Below are positions 43,867 through 51,147 of a DNA stretch of 64,000 bases, in pieces. Origin of the DNA: Comamonadaceae bacterium 2FH (GTDB lineage: Bacteria > Pseudomonadota > Gammaproteobacteria > Burkholderiales > Burkholderiaceae_C). The translations under genes and the position numbers were made by a program. Numbering within the stretch: position 1 is the stretch's first letter; each line of letters starts with the position of its first letter. The stretch is taken from positions 7,501 to 71,500 of the forward strand of contig SCMQ01000004.1 in assembly GCA_005503335.1 (NCBI GenBank), in the 5' to 3' direction. Below the pieces are notes generated by a model. It was not told the DNA's origin, searched no databases, and worked only from the letters and a program-made list of their open reading frames with translations.

Positions 43867-44247
43867 ATGCCTAAGTCTCGCCCTCCAATCGAACCGCCGT
43901 TGACGCCTGAGCAGGCCAAAGAGGCCATGGACCTGCTTGACCGCGCAATCGACAAGTTCGGTAGCCCGAAACTGAGCGAGGTCGGCAGCATCGACGAGCT
44001 TGAACAGGCCCTCGGGATGTATGTCATCGGTCGGCATGTCGGCTGGAAGGTCTTGGTCCTGGTGCACAACAAACGCACCATTCGCAAGTACGAGGAGATC
44101 CTCGGAATCTCCGTCCGCGAGGCGTTCCCGGAGGAGGCCGCAGCCTCAATGCGGTCGGTTGGCTATCGCTTCGCGAAGACACTCAGCAATTTTTGGAAGG
44201 CTGTGTCCGGCGAAGTGTCCGTGCCGGATCGTCGGAAGCTCGAATAA
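43867..44247 (+). CDS. Element protein of unknown function
   Basis: The predicted 126-residue protein is soluble and mostly helical, with no cysteine or membrane segment. It contains IDELEQALGMYVIGRHVGWKVLVLVHNKRTIRKYEEILGI, which suggests a compact alpha/beta domain, and a basic C-terminus. I do not recognise a family. The start ATG 43867 has no Shine-Dalgarno sequence. A TTGACC (43831-43836) with TAAGCT (43855-43860) could serve as a promoter giving a leaderless mRNA. Confidence 0.65.
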   Translation: MPKSRPPIEPPLTPEQAKEAMDLLDRAIDKFGSPKLSEVGSIDELEQALGMYVIGRHVGWKVLVLVHNKRTIRKYEEILGISVREAFPEEAAASMRSVGYRFAKTLSNFWKAVSGEVSVPDRRKLE

Positions 44248-44263
44248 GGGGTAGCAAGCACCC

Positions 44264-44299
44264 TTGACGGGTCTCGCATACCCCTCTACATTGAGGGGT
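44264..44299 (+). promoter_or_regulatory. Promoter/operator of the rep gene
   Basis: TTGACG (44264-44269), 17 bp, TACATT (44287-44292) is a good sigma-70 promoter. The -10 hexamer is exactly the loop of the perfect inverted repeat ACCCCTC/GAGGGGT (44280-44286 and 44293-44299). ATG 44300 follows at once, so the transcript would be leaderless and repressor binding at the repeat would block it. Confidence 0.6.
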
Positions 44300-45144
44300 A
44301 TGGAGAACCCCTTTTTGCAAATCGACACGACGGCGCCTTCGGTGCGGCCGGGGGCGCCGCAAGGCGCACCGGGCGCGGCGACGGCGCCTGGGCTTGTCAC
44401 TCTTAAAACAAGTGACACGTTCATACGCACCAGTCGGTAGAGATCGACTCCGACTGGGCCAGGCACACCCGGCTAAAGCGTTCGGTCCTAGTAGCGGCCA
44501 AGCTATTCGAGCACTGCTACCGCGGCTTCCGGTTCAAGCCCGCGATGCTGACCCTCACCTACCGCGACGTCGACGGCTTCCAGCCGTGCCACATATCCGA
44601 ACTGCTCAAGCGCATCCGCCACTGGCTGCAGCGCCGCGGCCATCGGTTCAGCTACGTGTGGGTTGCCGAACTCCAGAAGCGGGGCGCCCTGCACTACCAC
44701 GTCCTGATCTGGCTCCCCAAGGGCCTGACCCTCCCAAAACCCGACAAGCAAGGCTGGTGGCCACATGGAAGCACCCGAATTGAATGGGCAAGACACCCCG
44801 TTGGCTACCTTATCAAGTACGCCTCCAAGTTCGACTCAAAGGTCGGTCTTCCAAAAGGTGCTCGAATTCACGGAGCGGGTGGATTCGAGGAAGCCGGTAA
44901 GGCTATTCGAAGATGGTTCAACCTGCCCACATGGCTTAAGCATCTCGCCGGAGTCGGCAGCCGATTTGTGCGCGTTAAAGGTGTCGGCCTGGTCGATTCG
45001 GCTACGGGGCTTTGCGTGCCGTCGCCCTGGCGGGTGTCCTGCTGCGGAGGCCGAGTTACTGCGACAAAGGTCTTCGAGTACCTAGGAGGATTTGCCAAGA
45101 TCGAAGGCCCCTACTCCGTGATAGGCGCACCCCACTTGCTATGA
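44300..45144 (+). pseudogene. Rolling-circle replication initiator (HUH, inovirus-type Rep), frameshifted
   Basis: The first frame (44300-44440) codes 46 residues (MENPFLQIDTTAPSV...SDTFIRTSR) and stops at TAG. The next frame then continues without a start codon as VEIDSDWARHTRLKRSVLVA and runs to 45144. It has LTLTYRD, the metal-binding HUH motif in ALHYHVLIWLPKG and a catalytic-tyrosine segment VGYLIKYASK. Joined, they read as one Rep of about 280 residues. The shift is consistent with loss of one G in CGGTAG. A short product could still start at ATG 44545 and keep the HUH core, so residual activity is possible; programmed frameshifting has no visible slippery site. Confidence 0.75.
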
Positions 45145-45380
45145 GCACCGACGCCCGCCTTGAACCGCTGTTCCTCCTGGCTGATGAAGTCGAGTTCCTG
45201 ACCGGCTTCAAGACGCCGATGCGCCAGGTCCAATGGCTACACGCCAAGGGGTGGCGCTTCGAGTTGAACGGGAACCGCAAGCCGATCATTGCAAGAAAGT
45301 ACGCCGAGAAGATGCTCGGCTGCGGCGGGAATGAAGAACAGCGCCCCCGTCCGAATTTCGCCGCACTGAGGGCCGTCTGA
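45141..45380 (+). CDS. DUF4224-domain protein (probable integrase accessory/excisionase)
   Basis: The 79-residue protein has the DUF4224 pattern LLADEVEFLTGFKTPMRQVQWLHAKGWRFELNGNRKPIIARKYAE. This domain is found just upstream of phage integrases in proteobacteria and looks like a small winged DNA-binding fold. It overlaps the rep frame by 4 bp and the integrase start by 1 bp (TGATG). A role as recombination directionality factor is inferred from position. Confidence 0.8.
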   Translation: MSTDARLEPLFLLADEVEFLTGFKTPMRQVQWLHAKGWRFELNGNRKPIIARKYAEKMLGCGGNEEQRPRPNFAALRAV

Positions 45381-46357
45381 TGGGACGCCGCCGCCAATCC
45401 AACTTCGACGACCCGCCGCGCTTTCACCACAAGGGCAAGGTCTGGTACCACGTCAGCGGCACCCTGCCCCGCGTCTGGACCAAGCTTTCTACCGACCGGG
45501 CCGAGGCGCTCCGTCTGTGGGCGCAGCGCGAGGGCGTGCGGGAGGACGACTCGACCAGGCTCTTTTCCGTGATCGCGAGGCGGTACGTGCGGGAGGTCTA
45601 CCCGACGAAGTCCGTCCGCACGCGAAAGGACAACGACAAGGAGCTGGCCAACCTGCTTCGCGTCTTCGGCCACATGCCGATCGACGCGATCGCCCCGATG
45701 CACATCCGCGAGTACTTGGACATTCGAGGCCAATCGGCGCCCGTGCGCGCCAACCGCGAGAAGGCCCTTTTCTCCCACATCTTCAACAAGGCCAGGGAGT
45801 GGGGCTACACGGCCGCGACGAACCCGTGCCAGGGCGTCAAGGGCTTCCGCGAGACTGGGCGCGACCGCTATGTATCGGACGACGAATTCGAGAAGGTCAG
45901 GGAGCACGCCCACCACACCGTAGTCGACGCCATGGACCTGGCCCTGCTCACCGGCCAGCGTCCCGCCGACGTGCTTAAACTCACGCGCAAGGACATTCGT
46001 GACGGGGCACTGTGGATCGTTCAGAACAAGACTGGCGCACGCCTAGCAATCGAGATCACAGGCCAGCTGGCCCAGGTCATCAAGCGCATCACGGAGCGCC
46101 CTCGCGTGGTCATCAGCCCGTTCCTGATCCAGGACGACAACGGCCAGCCTCTAAGCCAGTATGCCCTGCGGTCACGCTTCGACAAGGCACGCGACAAGGC
46201 CAAGGTGCACTTCCAGTTCCGGGATATCCGAGCGAAGGCGGCTACAGACACCGGGGACTTGGCTCACTCGCAAAAGCTATTGGCGCACAAGAACCGAGAG
46301 ATGACTGAACATTACGTGAAAACACGGATCGGCGACCGCGTCAAGCCGCTACGCTGA
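45380..46357 (+). CDS. int: Tyrosine recombinase (phage-type integrase)
   Basis: The 325-residue protein has an N-terminal arm-binding region (about 1-60), a core-binding domain (about 60-155) and a catalytic domain. The catalytic arginine is in LLTGQRPADVLKL, the second conserved arginine in FRDIRAKAATD, histidine in LAHSQKLLAHKN and tyrosine Y312 in MTEHYVK. The usual HxLR of the second box is RDIR here, as in some phage integrases. It should insert and excise the element at tRNA-Phe. Confidence 0.93.
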   Translation: MGRRRQSNFDDPPRFHHKGKVWYHVSGTLPRVWTKLSTDRAEALRLWAQREGVREDDSTRLFSVIARRYVREVYPTKSVRTRKDNDKELANLLRVFGHMPIDAIAPMHIREYLDIRGQSAPVRANREKALFSHIFNKAREWGYTAATNPCQGVKGFRETGRDRYVSDDEFEKVREHAHHTVVDAMDLALLTGQRPADVLKLTRKDIRDGALWIVQNKTGARLAIEITGQLAQVIKRITERPRVVISPFLIQDDNGQPLSQYALRSRFDKARDKAKVHFQFRDIRAKAATDTGDLAHSQKLLAHKNREMTEHYVKTRIGDRVKPLR

Positions 46358-46375
46358 CAGTCCCCTACGGTGTAG

Positions 46376-46897
46376 TCACCTCTTCCTCTTCTGTGGCCGG
46401 CTTGAGTGCGGCTTGGCGACTTCCTCACGAGGCTCCTCGGGTGCCGCCGACTTGGCATCCTGGCGTCCCGGCTCCTTACCTAAGACGAACACGACCGCCA
46501 GCCCAATGATAGTTGTCACGCCAATCGTACCGGCCAACCAATCGTGACCGAAGTAACCGAGAAATGCTGCAACTAGTCCAAAAAAGAGACTCAATCCTGC
46601 AGCGATCCTTTGACCGTCTTTCGTGACTTCAATGCGCCCAATTACCAAGCGGGCTTCCATGTCAATGCGGTGGTCAGTCTGCTTCTCTAGAAGAAGCATC
46701 AAACGATCAGCGCCATTAGGGATGATGTGCTGATACTCGGCCATCATTGCCGGCGGCGGCAACGGCCCCTGGTACTGAATCGAGGTTTGAATGATTTGCC
46801 GTAGTTCAGCCTGCTTTTCCTGTGGCAGCGCTCGTATTAGCGGTTCTACTAGCTCCACCACCTCGGCAGGGGCAATGGGCTGACTCTCATCGGACAT
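46376..46897 (-). CDS. DUF2335-family membrane protein (element cargo)
   Basis: The predicted protein has 173 residues. The cytoplasmic N-terminal part (1-100) includes YQGPLPPPAMMAEYQHIIPNGADRLMLLLEKQ, which matches the DUF2335 pattern. Two membrane helices follow (about 105-122 and 126-145), then a charged tail ending RPQKRKR. The function of the family is unknown. It is convergent with the integrase, and its base composition is lower in GC than host genes. Its position between integrase and att site is typical for cargo such as defence or exclusion genes. Confidence 0.8.
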   Translation of the reverse strand: MSDESQPIAPAEVVELVEPLIRALPQEKQAELRQIIQTSIQYQGPLPPPAMMAEYQHIIPNGADRLMLLLEKQTDHRIDMEARLVIGRIEVTKDGQRIAAGLSLFFGLVAAFLGYFGHDWLAGTIGVTTIIGLAVVFVLGKEPGRQDAKSAAPEEPREEVAKPHSSRPQKRKR

Positions 46898-46898
46898 G

Positions 46899-47192
46899 CT
46901 ATCGTTTTAAATTAGAGAGTTGGTACTGAAGGACAGTCCTCAAGTCATCCCCAACCGTCCAAAAATCTCGCTGGAGAATTTTCACATCGTCCGAAAGGGA
47001 TCCAAGAGAAGGGCACTTCAAATGCGACCCGCCAACATCCAGCACGGTTCCCGCCCCAACAAGGAGGTAGCGGCCTTCCTTGCGCAATGCTTCAGACGCA
47101 ACGACCGTCTTCCCCTTCAAGGGGTTCTTCTTGAGTTCGGCCGAGCCCGAAACAGCCTCTCGGGATCGCGAGCCAACTGGTTTCTGCTTCAT
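46899..47192 (-). CDS. Orphan protein preceding the DUF2335 gene (element cargo)
   Basis: The predicted 97-residue protein is basic at the N-terminus and contains EGRYLLVGAGTVLDVGG and KILQRDFWTVGDDLRTVLQYQLSNLKR, which looks like a folded domain. It ends one base before the DUF2335 start codon, which supports a two-gene unit. An equally long frame on the opposite strand (46920-47213) cannot be fully excluded. I recognise no family. Confidence 0.5.
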   Translation of the reverse strand: MKQKPVGSRSREAVSGSAELKKNPLKGKTVVASEALRKEGRYLLVGAGTVLDVGGSHLKCPSLGSLSDDVKILQRDFWTVGDDLRTVLQYQLSNLKR

Positions 47193-47319
47193 GTGGAACT
47201 GCTAGATGGATAAGACTCGTCAAGTTGAGACTAGCACACTTCTGAGAAGTTCATAAGCCCCCTCGGGAGCACCTCGAAGGTGCGTGACCCCACTCGTGAG
47301 CACGCCAAACCCAGGGCAA

Positions 47320-47347
47320 TTGTAGAAAACCACCCCAAATTGTAGAA
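47320..47347. repeat. Putative integrase arm-type sites, right end
   Basis: TTGTAGAA occurs at 47320-47327 and 47340-47347, within an 11-bp direct repeat AATTGTAGAAA spaced by 20 bp. The octamer also occurs near the left end. The 20-bp spacing is about two helical turns. Confidence 0.45.
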
Positions 47348-47348
47348 A

Positions 47349-47379
47349 CGCCCCAGAACCCGGACCGGGCGCTGGGGCG
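47349..47379 (-). terminator. Terminator supplied by the element for tRNA-Phe
   Basis: On the minus strand CGCCCCAG and CTGGGGCG form an 8-bp stem with an inner CCCGG/CCGGG pairing, followed by TTTCT. It lies 9 bp after the tRNA-Phe CCA end. It replaces the original terminator now stranded at 43293-43316. Confidence 0.6.
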
Positions 47380-47387
47380 CATGGATG

Positions 47388-47435
47388 CTGGTGGCCTGGG
47401 GCGGAATCGAACCACCGACACGCGGATTTTCAATC
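47388..47435. repeat. att direct repeat, right copy (within tRNA-Phe)
   Basis: These 48 bp are identical to 43328-43375. They form the 3' part of the functional tRNA-Phe gene, so integration rebuilt the gene. Confidence 0.9.
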
Positions 47436-47464
47436 CGCTGCTCTACCAACTGAGCTACCGGGCC
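47389..47464 (-). tRNA. tRNA-Phe (GAA), integration target
   Basis: This is a 76-nt cloverleaf with encoded CCA. The anticodon stem-loop GCGGA-TTGAAAA-TCCGC gives GAA. The acceptor 5' strand is GGCCCGG and the 3' strand CCAGGCC, which leaves a C-A mismatch at pair 5-68; both att copies carry that A. The 3' half lies in the 48-bp repeat, so it was probably supplied by the element. Confidence 0.95.
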
Positions 47465-47504
47465 AGACTTGGAATTATAGCAGGCTCGAAGACCGCTTTT
47501 CGGC

Positions 47505-48191
47505 TCAGAGCACCGAATTTCGCTTGCCGCGCGAGAGGTCCACGCCCAGCTGCTTGAGCTTGCGGTACAGGTGGGTGCGCTCCAGGCCGGTCTTCTCGGC
47601 CACGCGGGTCATGGATCCACCTTCCTTGCTGAGATGGAACTCGAAGTAGGCCTTCTCGAACTCGTCGCGCGCGTCGCGCAGCGGCTTGTCGAGCTCGAAG
47701 CTGCGCAGGCCCGGCAGGCCGGGCTCCATGACCGGGGCCAGCAGCTGGCCATCGCCCGCCACGGCATGGACGCCGAACTCGACCAGCGGCGCCGCCGCGG
47801 CGGCCGCGCCGTTCAGCCGGCGCGCGCTGTCGCGCGCCAGGCCCTGCTCCACGGCCTTGAGCAGCTTCTGCAGCGTGATCGGCTTTTCGAGGAAGGACTG
47901 CGCGCCTATGCGCGTCGCCTCCACCGCGGTGTCTATGGTGGCATGGCCGCTCATCATGATCACCGGCATGCTGAGCTGGCCGCTGGTGGACCACTCCTTG
48001 AGCAGGGTCACGCCGTCGGTGTCGGGCATCCAGATGTCGAGCAGGACCAGGTCCGGGCGGCCCCGGCCGCGTGCCGCGCGGGCCTGGGCGGCGTTCTCGG
48101 CAAGCTCCACGTTGTGGCCTTCGTCGTTCAGGATTTCCGAGAGCAGATCGCGGATACCCAGCTCGTCGTCGACCACCAGTATGTTTGCCAT
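47505..48191 (-). CDS. Response regulator, NtrX-like without AAA+ domain
   Basis: The protein has 228 residues. The receiver domain (1-120) has the phosphorylatable D52 in LVLLDIWMPDTDG and the conserved lysine in FLEKPITLQ. A linker and a C-terminal Fis-type HTH (RVAEKTGLERTHLYRKLKQLG) follow. Canonical NtrX has a sigma-54 AAA+ module between these parts; here the two are joined by about 75 residues. It therefore probably does not activate sigma-54 promoters directly. It is encoded 38 bp after its kinase NtrY. Confidence 0.9.
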   Translation of the reverse strand: MANILVVDDELGIRDLLSEILNDEGHNVELAENAAQARAARGRGRPDLVLLDIWMPDTDGVTLLKEWSTSGQLSMPVIMMSGHATIDTAVEATRIGAQSFLEKPITLQKLLKAVEQGLARDSARRLNGAAAAAAPLVEFGVHAVAGDGQLLAPVMEPGLPGLRSFELDKPLRDARDEFEKAYFEFHLSKEGGSMTRVAEKTGLERTHLYRKLKQLGVDLSRGKRNSVL

Positions 48192-48229
48192 GATTGCAGC
48201 GTTGTCCCTTGCGTGTGCGTGCAGCGCGC

Positions 48230-50521
48230 TCAGGCCGCTGCCGCCGTCGTATCGTCCATGGCGAATGATAGCGACACTTGGGCGCCCCGAACCTGGCCAT
48301 CGACGACCCGGTTGGAGATGTCGACGCGCGCGCGGTGCTCGTCGGCGATCTTCTTGACCACCGCCAGGCCCAGGCCCGTGCCGCGGGCCTTGGTGGTGAC
48401 GTAGGGCTCGAAAGCCCGCTTCAGTATGGGCTCCGGGAAGCCATGCCCCTGGTCGAGCACGCTCAGCCGCACCCGGCGCGAGGCCTCCACCCACTGGGTT
48501 CTGACCAGCACGAACGGGGCTTCGCCGTGCCCGGCGACCGCCTCCGTGGCGTCCTGGGCATTTTGCAACAAATTGTGTACTACCTGCCTCAACTGTTGCG
48601 CATCGCCCAGGATGCGCGGGCAAAGCGGGTCGAGCTCGGCGCGCACGGCCACCCCGCCGCCGGCCTCGCCGCTCTCGCCGCCGTACAGCTGCAGCACGTC
48701 GGACACCAGGGCGTTGAGGTCCAGCGGCTTGAGCTCGGCGGCCGGCAGGCGCGCATAGTCGCGGAATTCGTTGACTAGGCGCTTCATGGCCTCGACTTGG
48801 TCGACGATGGTCTTGACCGACTTGGCCAGCACCGCCTGCTCGGGCTGCGCGACCTTGCCGGAGAGCTTCATCTCCAGGCGCTCGGCCGAAAGCTGGATCG
48901 GCGTCAGCGGGTTCTTGATCTCGTGCGCCAGGCGGCGCGCCACCTCGCCCCAGGCCTGCACACGCTGGGCCGAGACGATCTCGGAGATGTCGTCGAACAC
49001 CAAGAGCCGCGTGTCGTCGGGCAGGGCCGCGCCGCGCGCGACCAGGGTGATGACGTCGGCCTGCGGGCCCGAGCCGCCCGACGCGTGCAGCTCGAACGAC
49101 TTCTGCCAGTGGTCCAGGCCATGCTGCTGGCGCTCGCCCTGGAACGACTCGAACTGCGCCAGCACGCTGGCGGCAAAGGCCTCGAGGCCGGGAATGGCGG
49201 CCAGCAGCCGGCCCTCGAAGGCGGCCAGCGGTGCGCGCAGGATGCGCGTGGCGCCGGGGTTGGAGGACAGGATCAGGCCCTGGGCGTCGAGCACGATGAC
49301 GCCGGCCGTCAGGTTGTCCAGGATGGCCTGCAAGTTGGCGCGCGCGGCGTCGAGCTGGGCCATGCTGTGCAGGGCCGCGGCGCGCGCGTCGGCCAGCTGG
49401 CGCGTCATCTCGGCGAACGAGCGGGTCAGGCCGCCGAGCTCGTCGCGGCCCTGCAGCGCCACCTTGGGGCGCAGGTCGCCGGCCGCCACCTGGCGCACGC
49501 CCTCGGCCAGCAGCAGCAGCGGCCGCGCCAGCTGGTTGCCCAGCAGCACGGCCAGCAGCACCGCGCCGAACACGGCCAGGAACAGGCTCAGCGTCAGCGT
49601 GCCTATGTACATGCGGCGCAGGCCTTCGCGGCCCAGGGCGCGCTCCTGGTACTCGCTGTAGGCCTCCTGCACCGCCAGGGCGTTGGCCACCAGGGTGGGG
49701 GGCAGCGCCTGCGTGACCTGCAGGTAGCGCGGCTCGACGAACAGGCCGAAGCCCGGCGCCGAGACCAGGGCCAGCACCTTGATGCGGGCCCGGCCGGTCG
49801 CGCCGGTGGCCGCGTCGTCCAGGCCCTCGATCTGCGAGACCGCGCCCTGGCTGCGCGCGCTGCGCAGTTGCTGCTGCGAGGGCCGCTCGGGATTGAGCTG
49901 GAAGCGCGACTGGCCGGCGCTGGCGATCTGGCGCCCGCCCGCGCTCCAGAGCACCACGTCGCTGGCGGCGAGCTGGTCGCGGATGCGCTCTAGCATCAGG
50001 CCGGCCGAGGTGTCGGGCACGCCGCCGAGCTGGCCGCTCGCCGCGCGGGTCTGGTTGGACAGGTCGTTGGCCAGGGTGTCCAGCGTGGCGCGGCCCAGGC
50101 TCAGGCCCGCGTCCAGCGCGCCCTCGACCTTGACGTCGAACCAGCTTTCGATGGAGCGCGAGACGAACTGGTAGGACACCACGTAGATCAGCACGCCCGG
50201 CACCACGCCGACCAGGGCGAAGATGGCAGCGAGCTTGACCAGCAGGCGGCTGCCGAACTTGCCGCGGCGCAGGCGCAGCGCCAGGCGGATGGCGATCCAC
50301 AGGATGACCGCGACCAGCAGGGCCGCGACCACCACGTTGAGCGAGAACAGCAGGGCGTAGTTGCGCTCGTAGAGCTCGCGGTTGCGGGTCGCCTGCGCCA
50401 GCAGGAACATCAGCACCAGGCCGATCGCCGCCATGGCAGCCACCGCGGTGCCGGCGGCCCAGCGCGCGGCGCGCGAGCGCCTGCGCCCGGCGGGGCCGGC
50501 CGGAGGGGAGGAGGCGCTCAC
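48230..50521 (-). CDS. ntrY: Sensor histidine kinase NtrY
   Basis: The protein has 763 residues. Four membrane segments lie in the first 330 residues, around a large periplasmic domain. HAMP (about 325-380), PAS (about 390-500), phospho-acceptor H533 in RRLAHEIKNPLTP and the HATPase (GTGLGLAVVKKI) follow. NtrY senses redox or nitrogen state in other proteobacteria. It starts with GTG inside the stop of the DUF4390 gene (GTGA), so expression is coupled. Confidence 0.93.
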   Translation of the reverse strand: MSASSPPAGPAGRRRSRAARWAAGTAVAAMAAIGLVLMFLLAQATRNRELYERNYALLFSLNVVVAALLVAVILWIAIRLALRLRRGKFGSRLLVKLAAIFALVGVVPGVLIYVVSYQFVSRSIESWFDVKVEGALDAGLSLGRATLDTLANDLSNQTRAASGQLGGVPDTSAGLMLERIRDQLAASDVVLWSAGGRQIASAGQSRFQLNPERPSQQQLRSARSQGAVSQIEGLDDAATGATGRARIKVLALVSAPGFGLFVEPRYLQVTQALPPTLVANALAVQEAYSEYQERALGREGLRRMYIGTLTLSLFLAVFGAVLLAVLLGNQLARPLLLLAEGVRQVAAGDLRPKVALQGRDELGGLTRSFAEMTRQLADARAAALHSMAQLDAARANLQAILDNLTAGVIVLDAQGLILSSNPGATRILRAPLAAFEGRLLAAIPGLEAFAASVLAQFESFQGERQQHGLDHWQKSFELHASGGSGPQADVITLVARGAALPDDTRLLVFDDISEIVSAQRVQAWGEVARRLAHEIKNPLTPIQLSAERLEMKLSGKVAQPEQAVLAKSVKTIVDQVEAMKRLVNEFRDYARLPAAELKPLDLNALVSDVLQLYGGESGEAGGGVAVRAELDPLCPRILGDAQQLRQVVHNLLQNAQDATEAVAGHGEAPFVLVRTQWVEASRRVRLSVLDQGHGFPEPILKRAFEPYVTTKARGTGLGLAVVKKIADEHRARVDISNRVVDGQVRGAQVSLSFAMDDTTAAAA

Positions 50522-51147
50522 TTGCCGCCCTCCGCTCCCAGGCGCTGGTTGCGCGAGACCGACAGGTTCCATTCGCCCTGCCCCGCGGCGCCGATCTGGA
50601 ACGGGCGCGGCAGCTGGCTCACGTCGAGCCGGAAGCGGAACTCCACGCTGTGGCGCGCGTCGACCTCGATCTCGGAGGCCTCGGCGATTTTCCAGCGCGA
50701 GATGCGGCGCACGGCCGCCAGCGCCTCCGACAGCGAGTCGTAGTACTGGGTGAAGCTGACCCCCTGGCCGACGGCGCCCATGGGCTCGGGCGAGCTGCTC
50801 AGCCGCCAGCGCCGCGTCAGCGGCTGGTAGGCCAGGCGCATGTAGCGCGCGGCGGACGCGACCTTGCGGTCGTACCAGTACCAGCGGTCGCGCAGCAGCT
50901 CGGCCTCGGCCACGAAGTGCATGGCCACGCCCTTGGTCAGGGCGTCCTCGATCGCTGGCGCGAGCTCGAAGCGCAGGCTGGCCGACAGGTACAGGCCGCC
51001 TTCGGCGCGCTCCAGGCGGAAGTCGCTCAGCTCGGCCGCCGTCTGCGCCCGCGCGGCCGGCGCCACGGTGGCCAGCCAGAGGCCCCCGAGCAGGGCCAGC
51101 AGGCTAAGCCGCGCGCTTTTCCAGCAATGCGTAAAAAAATCCGTCAT
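50518..51147 (-). CDS. DUF4390-domain exported protein
   Basis: The predicted 209-residue protein has a signal peptide ending ARAQTA near residue 35. A beta-rich domain follows, with GLYLSASLRFELAPAIEDALTKGV and LLRDRWYWYDRKVASAARYMRLAY, typical of DUF4390. In betaproteobacteria it is regularly found directly upstream of ntrY and may be a periplasmic partner of the kinase. ATG 51147 has GGTGAG just upstream; ATG 51162 is possible. The 5' end overlaps rsmB by 44 bp. Confidence 0.85.
   Translation of the reverse strand: MTDFFTHCWKSARLSLLALLGGLWLATVAPAARAQTAAELSDFRLERAEGGLYLSASLRFELAPAIEDALTKGVAMHFVAEAELLRDRWYWYDRKVASAARYMRLAYQPLTRRWRLSSSPEPMGAVGQGVSFTQYYDSLSEALAAVRRISRWKIAEASEIEVDARHSVEFRFRLDVSQLPRPFQIGAAGQGEWNLSVSRNQRLGAEGGK

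Larger units (their letters stand above)
43328..47435. mobile_element. 4.06-kb integrative element in tRNA-Phe with HUH Rep, DUF4224 and tyrosine integrase
   Basis: A 48-bp perfect direct repeat bounds the element (43328-43375 and 47388-47435). The right copy is the 3' part of the intact tRNA-Phe and the left copy is a tRNA fragment without its 5' half. One repeat plus interior is 4060 bp. Inside are, in order, two small plus-strand orphans, a frameshifted rolling-circle Rep, a DUF4224 protein, an integrase, and two minus-strand cargo genes. Base composition is clearly lower in GC than the host. No phage coat, Zot or adsorption gene is present. It resembles a cut-down filamentous prophage or a satellite. 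Confidence 0.88.

Noticed and set aside
44394-44783. 129-codon frame beginning MSLLKQVTRSY overlapping rep
   Set aside because: It is a proline/arginine-rich out-of-frame reading of the Rep coding sequence. The HUH motif is in the other frame.
46920-47213. 97-codon plus-strand frame opposite the orphan cargo gene
   Set aside because: The minus-strand frame is adjacent to the DUF2335 start and reads more like a protein. The plus frame lacks a partner or ribosome site. Not fully excluded.
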